64,000 nucleotides of DNA from Notamacropus eugenii (GCF_028372415.1 NC_092873.1:350203890-350267889); one strand, 5' to 3'. Positions 22,240 to 33,119 are shown, counted from the stretch's first letter. Translations and numbers: made by a program. Notes: generated by a model from the sequence alone, not told the origin.

Positions 22240-23822
22240 ATGTCCCAGGCAGGACTCTTTAGCTACCAGGTCTTTAGCTTCCTCCATTTCCTTCTCTTTT
22301 TTACCCTCCTAGAACCTCTTCAGTCTGCCTTCCAACATCATCATTCTCTTGAAGTTACTCTCTTCAAGATTACCTATGGTGTCTCCATTGCCAGCTCTAA
22401 TGGCCTTTTCTCAGTGCTCATCATTGTGGACCTCTCTTCAGCTTGGGAAGTGGTGGCTCAACCTTTCCAGGATATTCTCTTATCTAAATTTTGTACTTTC
22501 CTGGTTCCATTCCTACCTCTGTGGATGACTCCTTCTAAGTCTTCTTTGCTAGACCTTCCTCCAGATCATGACCATTAACTATGGGTTATCTCCTAAGGTT
22601 CTGTCCCAGGTCCTCTCTCCTTCCCTCCACACATTCTCACTTGATGATCTCATCAGCTCCCATGGTTTCAATTATTATCTGTAAGCAGATGATTCCTAGA
22701 TCTACATAGCTAGCCTTAGTTTCTTTCCCCATCACCATTTGGTTTATCTCCAATCAATATGTCCAAGACAGAACTCATTATGTTTCTCCCTAAACCTCCC
22801 CTCTTTCAATTTTCCTCTTTTATGATTGAGGGCACTGCCATTTGCTATCCCTGGATAGCAACATTGGGGCTGTCACTCTTGTACACACTCCATATGTCTA
22901 ATCCCAACATCTCTTGAATACGTATATGTCCCCTTCTCTCCATGTACAAAGTCACCACTTTGGTGCAGGTTCTCATTGTCTTGTACTTAGACTATTGCTG
23001 TGGCTTCCTGGACTGTCTCCTTGCCTCGTGCCCTCCCATTTCAACCCATCCTCCACTCAGCTGCCAAAGTATTTTTCTAAAGAGCAAGTCTAAACATGTC
23101 ACATCAACGCTTCCCTCATATTCCAATAGTTACCAGTAAAGGCTGCTAGATGACACAGTGGATAGAGGGCAGGGCCTGGAGTCAGGAAGATCAGAGTTCA
23201 GATCCTGTTGTAAGACACTTTACTACCTGTTACGATCCTGGGCAAGTCACTTATCCTTGTTAGCCTCAGTTTCCTTCTCTATAAAATGAGCTGGAGAAGG
23301 AAATGGCAAACTACTCCAGTATCTTTGCCAAGAAAACCCCAAATAGGGTCATCAAGAGTCGGACATAACTGAACAATGAATAGTTCCCTTTTAGCTCCAG
23401 GATCAATAATAAAATGCTGTTTGGCACTCAAAGCCCTTCACTGACTGGGTCCCTTTTTACCTTTCCAATCCTCTAACACTCCACTCCAGATGATCCACCA
23501 CATTGATTTACATTATATTCCTCCCACAGAAAGCCTATCTTCCTTCCTTTATACTTTTTTGCATGCCCATAATGCCTTTGTTCCTTTCATCTCAGACTTC
23601 CTGGAAGATTTGATTCTAATCCCAACTTTCTGCAGGCTTTTACTAGCCCTTTCCCCACTCCAGATAATTGCCAGGGCCTTCCTTTTGAGATTTACCTCTA
23701 AAAGCCTTATGTATATGTCACATGTATCCAGTTGTTTCCCCTATTAGAATGTGACCTCTGTAACGGGAGGGAGCCACGGTCTTAATCTACCTAGCACTTG
23801 GCAGTAGCTGGCAGAGTACCTG
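22240..23822 (+). repeat. L2, sense, with reverse transcriptase remnant
   Basis: Near 22380-22440 the plus strand encodes SSNGLFSVLIIVDLSSAW, matching the L2 RT motif (FSVLILLDLSAAFD type). The 3' UTR follows with 'ttagactattgctgtggctt', and the L2 end lies before 23822. The frame is not intact. A type A SINE (23136-23380) interrupts it. Confidence 0.78.
23136..23380 (+). repeat. Type A SINE nested in L2
   Basis: Head 'ggctgctagatgacacagtg', core, and tail 'caagagtcggacataactga'. 'aatagtt' occurs on both sides. Confidence 0.87.
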
Positions 23823-24070
23823 GCCAGGTGGCTCAGTGGATAGAACATTAGGCTTGTAGTCCGGAAGATCAAAGTTCTAATTTGGCCTCACACACCTCCT
23901 AGCTGTGTGATCCCGAGCTAGTCACTTAACCTTTGCCTGTTTCCTTAAGTGAAAAATAGGGATAATATCACCTACGTCAAAGGGTTGTTATGAAGATTCA
24001 ATTAGATGTTTTTAAAGAGTTTAGGTTCATGGCCTAGCATGTAATAGGTGCTGGTAAAAGCTATTATTGT
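23822..24070 (+). repeat. CORE-SINE
   Basis: Head 'ccaggtggctcagtggatag', core, and 3' half ending 'gtaataggtgctggtaaaag'. Confidence 0.82.
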
Positions 24071-24663
24071 TGACTGACTCGGAGCATTGACACCCTAGGG
24101 AAAGTCCCACCCACTTCACCTACTTAAAATTTTGTATTCAGAGACAGAGGGATCATGGTCATGATTCAAGGGGCCATTCTATGGCCTAATGCTGAGAGCT
24201 TACTGTGGATGCCACTAGGGAACAGTGGCTCCTGTGGGTAGTGGAGATGGGGGAATGGAACATAAACTAGCACATTTCCATGTTTCTTCCTGTTCTCAGG
24301 GTCTTTTTGGTATGGGGATGACATGAGGTAATTAAGAGAACAGCACCCCATAGGGCAGGGGAGGAGTGGTATGGGTCATGCGTGTCCTAATGGGTAACAG
24401 TATAATCTGTACCATCTTTACCACCTCATCTCCCTGCCCCAATTCAGATGTCATCATGCAATAGCCTGGATGGTGTTCTGCTCTGGTCACACCTGGGGCA
24501 GGGTATGGCAATGTTTCTCCAATTTTCCTGAGCTGGGTAGTTCTGGACATCAATGTTCAACAAATAAAAAGGTCTCTTTCCAATCTCCCTACTCCCTTAA
24601 CTGACACCCTGCCTGGTCTGTTATTTCCTGTAAAGGAGTAGTTTCAAGCTTTTAGATGATCCC
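24071..24663. other. Non-coding downstream of TMEM92
   Basis: No repeat or gene recognised. Confidence 0.4.
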
Positions 24664-26076
24664 TTTATTCTCTTAAAAATTGAGGAACCCCCCCCCAAAG
24701 GTTTGTTTCTATGGGTTATATTTACCACTATTTACCATGTTACAAAGTAAAATGTCACAGGTGTTATGAAAATGGTTTTGACCTTGCAGATCTCCAGAAA
24801 GGATGTGAGGTTCCTAAGGGGTCCCTGGACCACGTTTTGGGCATTACTGCTCTAAGGTCCTAACTTCCCTTTTTAGGGTGGATTCTGCCAGCCAGATGGG
24901 TTGCTTGGGGTCAAGGTATGGTTCTAACTTGTGGAGTAGCCCAGGGACAGAAACAACTAAGTCTGAGAATGGAGGCAGGAGAAGGTGTTCTCCCCACCCA
25001 ACCCTATGTGAAGGAATTCGAAGTTTACTGGGTGTGTCAGATCAAGATCTCCCTTTCCAGGGGCCATATTTTCCCTTCCCTCACTTTTTCCACTGCCAAG
25101 ACCTCTCCCCTCCCATCCAGGCCTCCTTCTTTTCCTCTCCCTCCCTCTTTCCCCCAACCTGTCTGCCTCTCCCATTCAAGTTCATCACTACCCATTCTCA
25201 CCCTCCACAAATCTAGGACATCTACTGGGTGGGGAAGGGATGCTGAAATAAATTGAGTCAGCAAAGGGCACTATACTTTGCCCCTAGGTCATCTTAACTT
25301 GGGCAGCAGGCAGTTCTCTCTTCTCCAGCTGCTGGTCATACACCCTCCCACCCCCACCCTAATATCCAACGGCAATAAGAAATAGTAATTAAATGGCAAG
25401 AAGCCTGCTGATTACCTTTTGGTCCCCGACCTGTGTCCCTCCACCCCCAACTTCATTTTCAGACTCCCCCTCCCAGGGTCAAAAGTCTTTTAAATTCACT
25501 TACAGTATGCAATTTACTTTACATTAAAGAGTTATTCTGCCCAGGAAAATCCACAGGTAGGGTGCAAGGCTTTAACCAAAGGAATGGCTCTCTAATAGTG
25601 GAACTTCAGGCACTGTAGGGGTAGCAGGCTAGGCATATTTTGTTCATGCCAGAGGATGACTCTGCTTGACTTATTTAAAGCCCCCACTCAATCTCCAAGC
25701 ACAAAAAACCCAAGACATTCTGACCAAGATCTCAGCCCACTCCATCTGAAGTTGGGGAAGGCTAATTCTCAAGTCCAAGGTCTCTTCCCACCTGCAGGAA
25801 TCTTCTTTTCAGCCTTCTGGGACAGGCGATTGATCATCCAGCCTCTTCTTAAACATATTGAGTGTCAAAGAAGTCCCCTTCCATTGTTAGTTATCTTTCT
25901 TAACATGGACTGAAATTTGCCTCTCTCTCCCTCCATCCTTAAAGCTCTAAGAAAAGGAGAGGATTTACAGGCCAGGTAATGCCCAGGGCCCCTAGGAGTG
26001 AGGACACCCTTGAACAGGAAGAGGCAAGGAGAGAAATAAATTAAGCGTCAAGCTCCTAGGGGTGTCCCAACATGCC
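24664..26076 (-). other. Putative TMEM92 3' UTR with candidate poly(A) signal
   Basis: The first AATAAA on the minus strand after the stop is at 24669-24664, giving a tail of about 1.4 kb. It includes a pyrimidine-rich stretch near 25040-25180 and a possible old CR1-like fragment near 25810-25930. The true cleavage site cannot be set from sequence alone, and a nearer variant hexamer could be used. Confidence 0.3.
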
Positions 26077-26196
26077 TCAGAAGGCTGGGTTGACGATTCC
26101 CCGTTGGGTGCTTTGAGTTGTCACAACAGGCGTGGGGGTATAGGGTGGTGGTGGCTCCCTGGAAGATGGTGGGCACAGGACTGGCTTCTGAATGAC
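26077..26196 (-). CDS. TMEM92: TMEM92 coding exon 5 (second PPxY, carboxyl terminus)
   Basis: 120 nt from acceptor CTCCCCACAG to TGA at 26079-26077, encoding residues 129-167. It opens V-I-x-K-P, contains PPPPY and finishes QRGIVNPAF, matching the human end (QRGIDNPAF as recalled). Confidence 0.92.
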   Translation of the reverse strand, partial: VIQKPVLCPPSSREPPPPYTPTPVVTTQSTQRGIVNPAF

Positions 26197-29100
26197 CTGT
26201 GGGGAGGAGAGCACAGTGTTCTCTGTCCAGTCAGGGCCTCAGTTCCTTCCCCTTGCTGACTCCTGGAGTGCCAACCCCAGGGGAAGGTGGGGAGACCAGA
26301 CTATGCCCCTAACTCTCTCAGAAATAAGGATAAGGAAGATGGTACCTGAGGCTATGGTAATATCACAGGATTTAGAGTGGGAAGGGACCTTACCCTCTAA
26401 GGCTAAGATGACCCATCTACAGCCAAACCCCTCATTTCACAGATAAGGAAAACTGAATTCCTTGGAGGTTAAGCCCTGAGGAGCAAGAGCAAGGTTCAAA
26501 ACAGGGTCTTTCAGCTCTTAATTCACTGGGCTTACCACTAGCCAATAAGTGTGTTTGTTGGGTGTGGGAGACAATGGCTCAGGAGAGACATGATTTATGG
26601 TAGAGACAAGGAGTCCCCAAGCTTTCAATCCCTGTAGTTCTTGGCTTTCTAGTAAATCTACCCAAACCCCCTATTCAGTTGGAAAGGAAATAAACTCTAG
26701 TATTTACCATGCACAGACACACAAGACATTTTGTCACTGCTGACTGGAAATCAATTTGGAACTTACAGAATATTTTCAGTAGGATAATATAGTTATTGGC
26801 CAAATATTCACCCCTTGAAACAAGCTTTTGTGTGTACATATCCCGGGTTAGGAAACCCCTGGTATAGAGAGGCAGAATGTAAGACTGAGGTGGGAAGGAT
26901 TTTAGAATGACAGTAAATGGCTGGCACTTATATAGCCCTTTTTAAGTTTACAGAGAACTTCCTCATTTGATTCTCACAAGGGAGGTAGATGCTATTATTA
27001 TCCCCATTTTACAGATGAAAAAATAGGCAAACAGGTCAAGTAACTTGCACAGGGTCACAGAGTAGTTGGTGAGTATCCACAGCTGGATGTGAACTCAGGT
27101 CTTTCAGAATCTAAGTCCAATGTACTATGTACAGTACCACCTTTTATTGTTTTTCAGGTGTGTCTGATTCTTTGTGACCCCATTTGGGGTTTTCTTGGCA
27201 AAAATACTGGAGTAATTTGCCATTTCCTTCTCCAGTTCATTTGACAGATGAAGAAACGGAGGCAAACAGGGTTAAATGACTTGCCCAGGGTCACAGGGCT
27301 AGTAAATGTCTGAGGCTAGATTTGAACTCAGGTCTTCTGGACTCTAGGCTTAGTGCTCTACCCACTGTAGCACCCATCTGTCCCTGGAAATCATTTGGAT
27401 TATTCTTCCTTTCTTACAGAGAAGGGAAACAAAGGATCAAAAGAGGGGCCTCACTGAAGGTCACAGACTTGCTGCATCTTATTGCCTCTCCTAGATGCCC
27501 TTTCTTGTGACTTAACCCAAGAATGGACAGATATCCAGGACAGAGTTGGAACCAAGAGGGACTCACCTCACTGTAGGGTGGTGGGGCTCCAAATGGGGAA
27601 GGTGCTGGAATCTCCGGGGACACAGGAGGGTTACTGAAGGTCACTGACACTGGTACCTCCCGCTGGGTTGGAGGCCCTGACTCTGAGACCCAGCAGGCTC
27701 GGCACAAACGCTTTGACAAGCCACAGATACAGAGGAGAGGGATGATGACCAGGAAGCTGATGACAAATGTCCTGGGAAGGTAGGAAGATCCACACCACAA
27801 ACCTCCTTTAACATGGTGAAGGCAACAACCCCCTCCCAAATTCCTTCCTTGCTTCCCTCCCCTTCTCTATACCCCTTGAGGCTATTTCCCAAGCATCACC
27901 AGCTGGCCATCTCTGTCTATCCCCAGCTACCAGAAACAAGATACCTTTGGGCATGGCCATGTTTCTTACCTCATGGGGCCGGAGATATGTTCTGTCTTCA
28001 GACAGCAGTTATCACCACAGCATTCAAATCCTTCAGGACACAAGCTAGTATGGGAGATAGAGGAAGGTTATCCCTTGGTCAAAAGGATCCCAGATCTAAG
28101 CTAGGCTCTTTTCCCCATGGGACAATAAGCAATACGCTGTTTTCACAGTCTTGGTGTTGAAGCCTCTCTCTTGTTGGAGCGAATCTTGTCTGTGCTGGCA
28201 TATGGAGTGGCAGAAAGAGCCTTGTGTGAGGGATGAGGAGGAAGGCCAAAAGACCTGGGTTCTAATCAGGACTCTGCCAGTTTCTAAGTATGTGGTCTTG
28301 CAGAATTTTTTTTTTTTTATGAACTTTAGCTTTCTCATCCCTAAAACGGGAATAACAATTTCTACTCTGCTTGCTTTGAAGTAAACACTTACTTACTTTT
28401 ATATTTATATATAAATATATTTATATTTTCCAAATGGAGAAGGCAATACACAAAAGCAAAGGCTTGCTTACACTATAATTCCGGTTGGCTCTACTAAATA
28501 GCAATTAACACCATGGCTAATTAATTTCCCCTAGAACAGAATCCCTGAGCTTAGGGAATATATGTATCCAGGCATATCTCAAAGTACTTAAGTGACATCA
28601 GTGCTAGCCTTTCTATTCCATTCTCCCTCCAAAACATTTATTCTACTGTAGAAGAGCTAGTGGCTTGCATACATATGGTAGACGACCTTGGATTTCATCA
28701 AGCATCTAGAGAATAAGGAAAAGATTGCTTAGGATGACCTTTAAGGCCCTCCCAGCACTAAGGGAGGTGAGGTTAGTACTGTTTTCTACAAAAATGGAGG
28801 AGAAAACTAAGCAAGAAGCCTAGAGAATAGACCCCAGGAAAGATTTCTCCAAGTGGAGGCAGGGAGTGAAGCCTTACTTTTTGCACAAAGCCCCCTCATT
28901 TTATAGATGGGAAAATGGACACAGCCCAAAATCATGGGGTAAGGTGCAGAGGATCCCAACCCAGGTCCCCTAATTCCAAATCCATTTTTTTCTTTGCCCA
29001 CTGTAACCCCAGTTCTAGGAGCCTGGGTTGGTGAAAGGTGAATCTATGGAAGGGGTAAAAGAGAATTCCAAATGGGCCTTTTTGCCTGGAAACTCCTGAT

Positions 29101-30762
29101 TCTGGTGGGTGCTCGCCTTTCCTCCCTAGAGGGGGAGAAACTAAGGCATCCAGATGTCCATACTTACTCGGGCAGTTGGCATCCACCAGTTACCTGGGGA
29201 GAAAAGGAGTCAGAACTTAGAGATAGTGGAAGCAGCGGATACAAGGACACTATTTATCAACAAATATTTATCATGGCACAAATATCCTAAGGTAATAAAT
29301 ATTTAGGAAGGTGCTGGGGCTACAAATACACAGAATGAAAAACCCTACTATGAAGGACGTTCTGTTCTAGGTGGGAGAACGAGACCCATTAATTGGGGTG
29401 CATTAATATCTCCCTCTTGGAACTAGAGTTCCCTTGGAGAAATGGCTGCACAGGTCGCTGCCCCTATTTCCCACCCCCTGCTGCCTACGTTGTTCCTATT
29501 TCCTTCTAATCAGCAGTATCTCCCCAGTCCACAGGAGTTCTGGGAAGACCAGGGCAAATTCAGGTGGTCAGAGCTCAGTCTTGCCTGAGGGGCTGGGCCC
29601 CGTAACTGCTGTTCATGTGATCAAATAAAACATACCCTCTAATAATTGCAGTGAATTAATAGCTAATTTACATGGACAATAAATATATAAAGTGATAGTT
29701 AAGATAACTGGTGAGTAGACATTTCTCTCCAAGTCTGCGGGAGAGCCTTAAAAACTTAACGCAACTGAATTTGAACAGTAGCCCCAGGGAAAAACATAAA
29801 GGTGGAATCCAGGGACCGACCCAGAGAAGACAGCCTCCTCTCCCCAAATCACCCGGCCTGGTAAGTCAGAAATCTAGGGCCAGACATCAGCGTATCTGGG
29901 AACAGGGTAGGGGTGGAAGAGACTTTTACCAAGACTCAGATCTCTTTAGTCTCCTCCCCATCTCAATAATTAACCCGACTAAAGGTGGCGGGATGACTGG
30001 GGGAAGACAGAAAGTCCATTAGGGGTTCAGAGAACGTATTAGTCTCCCTATCTCCAAGCACTTCATTCATTCAGACATCTATTTGGTTTCCAAGGTTTTT
30101 GCATTTGCAAATTAAAGTCCAAGAGATCTGAAATTCTCCAAATAGCCCCAGGCCTCACAATCCAAGCGTAGGGACACCACCCAAGCCCCAAAGGGTCGGG
30201 TGTGTGAGACTAGACAGTGGGGGAGGGTAAAATGCTTTCGAACCCTATTTTAAACTCTAGACTAGGGCATGGCTACTTTCCCCACCGGATCAAGTAGAGA
30301 AACAAGTGCTCAGAGAATTCCCGAAAGTCACACAGTACAAGGGTAGTAGAGTCTGAGGATCCTAGCCCAGAGTCCTCAGGTACCAGCGCTATACCTCTAG
30401 GATTTAGGTACAGACAGGGGGAAGAAAACCAGGAAAGAGTAAGCCAAGGCTAATATTAGAATCAAAGGGTTCCCTGAGATCTCAGGGCACACGGATAGGG
30501 GCGGAGAGAAGGGTTTACCTCCCTCCCTGAATGTTTGCCTCTCTTCTCGTGTGAAGCACTCACACGTTCCCCGTTCTCAGTAGTTTCCCGTGGCAAGGAG
30601 GGAGTGGCAACAGGGATCTGTCCCGTAGGTTGAACAACGGTACCCCTGTCTCTCCCCTTACCGCCCCCCCCTCCAAGTCCTCACCTGTTGGAGACCTGTC
30701 AAGGTGCTAAAAAGCAGACTGGGCAAGTAGCTGGGGAGTCTAGAGACCCAGGAGCGCGGCAT
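26077..30762 (-). CDS. TMEM92: TMEM92 orthologue, five coding exons, 167 aa
   Basis: Single-pass type I membrane protein. Coding exons on the minus strand are 30762-30685, 29193-29168, 28044-27970, 27771-27567 and 26196-26077, 504 nt including TGA. All introns are GT/AG, and phases are 0, 2, 2 and 0. Residues 1-26 form a signal peptide (MPRSWV start, leucine-rich core). The ectodomain has cysteines 31, 37, 43, 44, 48 and 49, with the motif CPEGFECCGDNCC. The membrane helix spans about 61-78 (FVISFLVIIPLLCICGL), followed by RLCRAC. The tail has PPPY at 123-126 and PPPPY at 143-147, which are WW-domain ligands, and ends NPAF. Human TMEM92, as I remember it, is about 159 aa with the same cysteine spacing, helix, both PPxY motifs and the NPAF end. 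The family resembles Shisa/WBP1/VOPP1-type six-cysteine adaptors. Its biochemical role is poorly known, and an adaptor for WW-domain ubiquitin ligases is inference only. No frameshift or stop interrupts the model. Confidence 0.93.
26370..26560 (-). repeat. MIR, antisense, in TMEM92 intron 4
   Basis: 'cctcatttcacagataagga' with a degraded right side. Confidence 0.65.
26920..27145 (-). repeat. CORE-SINE, antisense, in TMEM92 intron 4
   Basis: 'tattatccccattttacaga', core and head ending near 'agtaccacctt'. No RTE tail. Confidence 0.8.
27146..27385 (-). repeat. Type A SINE, antisense, in TMEM92 intron 4
   Basis: RTE tail 'ttctttgtgaccccatttgg', core, and head ending near 'agcacccatctgtccc'. 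It lies in the same orientation as the gene. Confidence 0.87.
27567..27771 (-). CDS. TMEM92: TMEM92 coding exon 4 (membrane helix, first PPxY)
   Basis: 205 nt encoding residues 60-128: the membrane helix, the basic cysteine-rich juxtamembrane stretch RLCRAC, a Pro/Ser/Thr-rich linker and the first PPPYSE motif. Acceptor CTTCCCAG, donor GTGAGT, phase 0 at the 3' end. Reading through the donor stays open but loses the conserved tail, so splicing to the exon at 26196 is preferred. Confidence 0.95.
27970..28044 (-). CDS. TMEM92: TMEM92 coding exon 3 (cysteine module)
   Basis: 75 nt encoding the double-cysteine module, residues 36-59, plus two bases of Arg60. The acceptor has a good pyrimidine tract and reads ACTAG; the donor is GTAAGA. 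Intron 3 (27969-27772) is only 198 bp. Confidence 0.93.
28180..28380 (+). repeat. MIR in TMEM92 intron 2
   Basis: 'gacctgggttctaatcagga' followed by a degraded core; an internal T run at about 28307-28318. Confidence 0.65.
28870..29000 (-). repeat. MIR, antisense, in TMEM92 intron 2
   Basis: 'cctcattttatagatgggaa' and reversed head. Confidence 0.65.
29168..29193 (-). CDS. TMEM92: TMEM92 coding exon 2, 26-nt microexon
   Basis: A 26-nt exon between acceptor TTCTCCCCAG and donor GTAAGT. It encodes VTGGCQLP plus two bases of the next codon (Asp35). Including it gives the first ectodomain cysteine (Cys31) followed by five residues and then Cys37, the spacing recalled for human TMEM92. The exon is too short for open-reading-frame detection. 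Confidence 0.85.
29255..29375 (-). repeat. L2 3' end in TMEM92 intron 1
   Basis: 'tcaacaaatatttatcatgg' and 'ggtgctggggctacaaatac', as in the reversed L2 terminus. Confidence 0.5.
30295..30395 (-). repeat. MIR fragment, antisense, in TMEM92 intron 1
   Basis: 'cagagaattcccgaaagtca' and 'ccagagtcctcaggtacca'. Diverged. Confidence 0.45.
30685..30762 (-). CDS. TMEM92: TMEM92 coding exon 1 (signal peptide)
   Basis: Encodes residues 1-26, the whole hydrophobic signal peptide, and ends CAG before the donor GTGAGG at phase 0. The ATG at 30762 is chosen because the residues after it (W5, V6, then LPSLLF and G-x-Q) match the human amino terminus as recalled. No other in-frame start lies between it and the donor. 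Confidence 0.9.
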
Positions 30763-30922
30763 CCTGGGCTGGTAGACAAACTCTACCAGCTTCCGCGACT
30801 TGGGGGGGAAGGAGGTAGGGTTAGCACCTCCCTCCAGTTTCTGCGGCTGGCCCAGGAAAAGGGGGAGGGGCTAATACAATTGTTAGGGGTTGGACCGAGA
30901 TTCCCGAGGGGGAAGGAGAATA

Positions 30923-30929
30923 ATTTATA
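30923..30929 (-). promoter_or_regulatory. Candidate TATA box of TMEM92
   Basis: TATAAAT on the minus strand lies about 161 bp upstream of the ATG. A start about 30 bp downstream would give a 5' UTR of roughly 130 nt with no intron needed. A C-rich GC-box-like element (CCCCTCCCCC) lies between it and the ATG near 30858-30870. A MIR fragment begins a few bases upstream. This is motif matching only. Confidence 0.3.
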
Positions 30930-30934
30930 ACACT

Positions 30935-31040
30935 GCTGGGCAGTCTAGAAGACCCGGGTTCAAATCCGGTCTAGGAAGTCTCCAGTGAGAACATAGGCTA
31001 ATCACTCTACGTCTCAGTGCCCTAGGTATTCTCTGAAGAC
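30935..31040 (+). repeat. MIR immediately upstream of TMEM92
   Basis: tRNA-like head 'gacccgggttcaaatccggt', then a degraded core and 'cgtctcagtgcccta'. It lies opposite to and directly beside the candidate TATA box. Confidence 0.65.
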
Positions 31041-31164
31041 TATAAATTACAGAGAAGTGGTCAATCTCCGTGGAGGAGAGTTTCCACACCGGGACATTGA
31101 TAACATTGCATATCAGGTTTAAAAAAGAAAGACCATTATAAAGTTTTGACTTCCCTCTCTCCCT

Positions 31165-31260
31165 CCAATTCAGTTTCGTTAAACTAGCATTATTAAAATT
31201 CTACTATGTGCCAGGTACAATGATAATAGGTACTGGGGATAAAAAGACAGAAATGAGCAT
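31165..31260 (-). repeat. L2 3' end
   Basis: 'ctactatgtgccaggtacaa' and 'ggtactggggataaaaagac'. Confidence 0.65.
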
Positions 31261-31629
31261 ACTCCCTTAATTTGCATACTTTCTACTTTACTTTCCACCC
31301 CTCACACACCCCATTAATAGTCCCAACTTTGAATGGCACAGACCCCCAGAGGCAACATGGGTGGGAAGTAGCTTCGAGAACATTTCTCTCTCCTTTTCTG
31401 GTCCCCATCCCTTCCCTAAAGAAAGTTACAGCCTATTCCAGAAGGGTAAATACTCTAGTCTGGGTTTTCTCTTTTCGCAAATTTCACCTGATTCCATCTT
31501 CTCACGTTGAAGGGATGAATGAATGACTGGAGGGGGAATTCAGATTGGAGTTTCTGGATACGTGCATAGGTGAGCATCCTTACTGAGTCTGGGTGAGCTG
31601 GTAGGTGGGGGTGGGGTGGAGTGCCTAGT

Positions 31630-31716
31630 TAATTTCTTTTTTTTCCTCCCCTCCCCTCCCCTCTCTCCTCTCCCCTTCCCTCTCCTCTCTTTTCCTCTCC
31701 TCTCCTCTCCTCTTGC
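31630..31716. repeat. Polypyrimidine tract
   Basis: About 85 bp of almost pure C/T built from CCCCT and CTCCT units; a possible triplex-forming tract. Confidence 0.85.
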
Positions 31717-31779
31717 GATCCAAAATGCCAGGAAAGTACCTCCCAAATCCATATCAGTGACCTTGGGGGCCAATAAATA

Positions 31780-31990
31780 ATGTGTTGCACTAAGAGTTAG
31801 AAAAACTGGGGTTCAAACCTGGCCTCAGACTCTTGCTAACTGTGTGACCCCTGGGAAAATCCCCTAACCTCTCTGAATCTCAGTTTCCCCATCTGTAAAA
31901 TACAGATGATAGTAGTACCAGCCTCTGGATTGTTTCAAGGATCAAATGAGATCAGAAGTTTTGAAAACATTAAAGAGCTAGGATTCTTCT
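31780..31990 (+). repeat. CORE-SINE/MIR
   Basis: 'gtgtgacccctgggaaaatc' and 'cagtttccccatctgtaaaa', with a 3' half following. Confidence 0.75.
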
Positions 31991-32099
31991 CATTGACTCA
32001 GAGTTAGTTGGTATGACTGGAAATTGCTTTGAGATTCTCAGGTTTGGAGAAGATAAAAAAGCAAGTGAGTCAGGGACCTCAGTGACATCTGTTCCAACT

Positions 32100-32300
32100 C
32101 ACTTATTGAAGAAATGCCCATCAAAACATAACCGGATGAGTGATCCTCCAGTCTCTGCCTGGAGAACTCCAAGGAGGGAGATCTTGTCAGATCTCTTTTG
32201 AAGCAGCCCATTCCACTTTTGGACAATGCTAATTGTTAGGAAGTGTTCCCTGAGAGAATCTTTCATTCTCTCTTTGCAGCCTCCTTCTTACACCTGTGAA
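32100..32300 (-). repeat. CR1/L3-like LINE fragment (tentative)
   Basis: The phrases 'agcagcccattccacttttg' and 'gctaattgttaggaagtgtt' are typical of antisense CR1-type 3' regions in amniotes as I remember them. Confidence 0.4.
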
Positions 32301-32374
32301 ACTGATTTTCTAAGAAAGATTTTACATTTATTCCTACTGAATCATTTTTCTTTTCTTTTCTTCCTTCTTTTCTC

Positions 32375-32510
32375 TTTTTGATGTGACAATTGGGGTTAAA
32401 TGACTTATCCAGGGTCACACAGCTGGTGTCTGAGGTCAGATTTGAATTACAGTTCTCCTAACTCCAGGGCCAGTGCTCTCTCCACTGCACTACCTAACTG
32501 CCCCATCCCT
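32375..32510 (-). repeat. CORE-SINE, antisense
   Basis: 'atccagggtcacacagctgg' and head ending 'actacctaactgcccc'. Confidence 0.8.
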
Positions 32511-32519
32511 ATTGAATTT

Positions 32520-33010
32520 TTTTTTTTGACAAATTTCTAAGTTTATTTTAAACTTAAATACAAAATGAAAAAAGAAAAAAAAGCATTGCTTTGATTTACA
32601 CAGCACAACATGAGAGGATTCATTATAATGCAATAAATTTCCATTTCAAGAAAACCTATATGATAAATACTATACATTGTTTTCAGACCTTCCCAGCTTT
32701 GTTTTGTTTCCTTGTGGGTTTTCTTCTGTTCCCTGCTGTGCACTTTTTACTTTATTTTTGCCCTCCCTATATTTAAGAAGGTTACCATTAAGTATGTATA
32801 TATATATGTATATATATATATACATATATACCTATAAACATACACATATACACTCATATACATATATGTAAGACCGTACTATGCTTGTTTCCTCCTACTA
32901 TTTGTTTCTCTGAAGGTAGATAGCATCATTTTTCATATGTCCAAGTCTTATGTTTTTCTAAATCAAGCAGCTCATCATTTCCTACACCACAACAATATTC
33001 CAACCCAATC
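32520..33010 (-). mobile_element. LINE 3' UTR-like segment with TA-rich microsatellite
   Basis: A T run at the left end suggests a reversed poly(A). The interior has a TATATG microsatellite at about 32794-32870, then 'gtagatagcatcatttttca'. I recognise this as a dispersed marsupial repeat but cannot name the family; an L1-like 3' UTR is most likely. Confidence 0.5.
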
Positions 33011-33119
33011 ACATATTATCTGAGAGATTATCTATGAAAGTTTCCCCCTAATTTTCTGCACCCCTTCTATTCCTGGCTACTTAGGTTTTACTTATAGAGA
33101 AAAAATTCCATTTTAAAAT

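Noticed and set aside
1..26000. XYLT2 exons expected by synteny on the minus strand
   Set aside because: No glycosyltransferase-like coding segment with splice sites was seen; the gene would lie beyond the left edge.
27414..27839. TMEM92 as a single-exon 141-residue gene
   Set aside because: This frame includes intron sequence on both sides of exon 4; the spliced model matches the family over its whole length.
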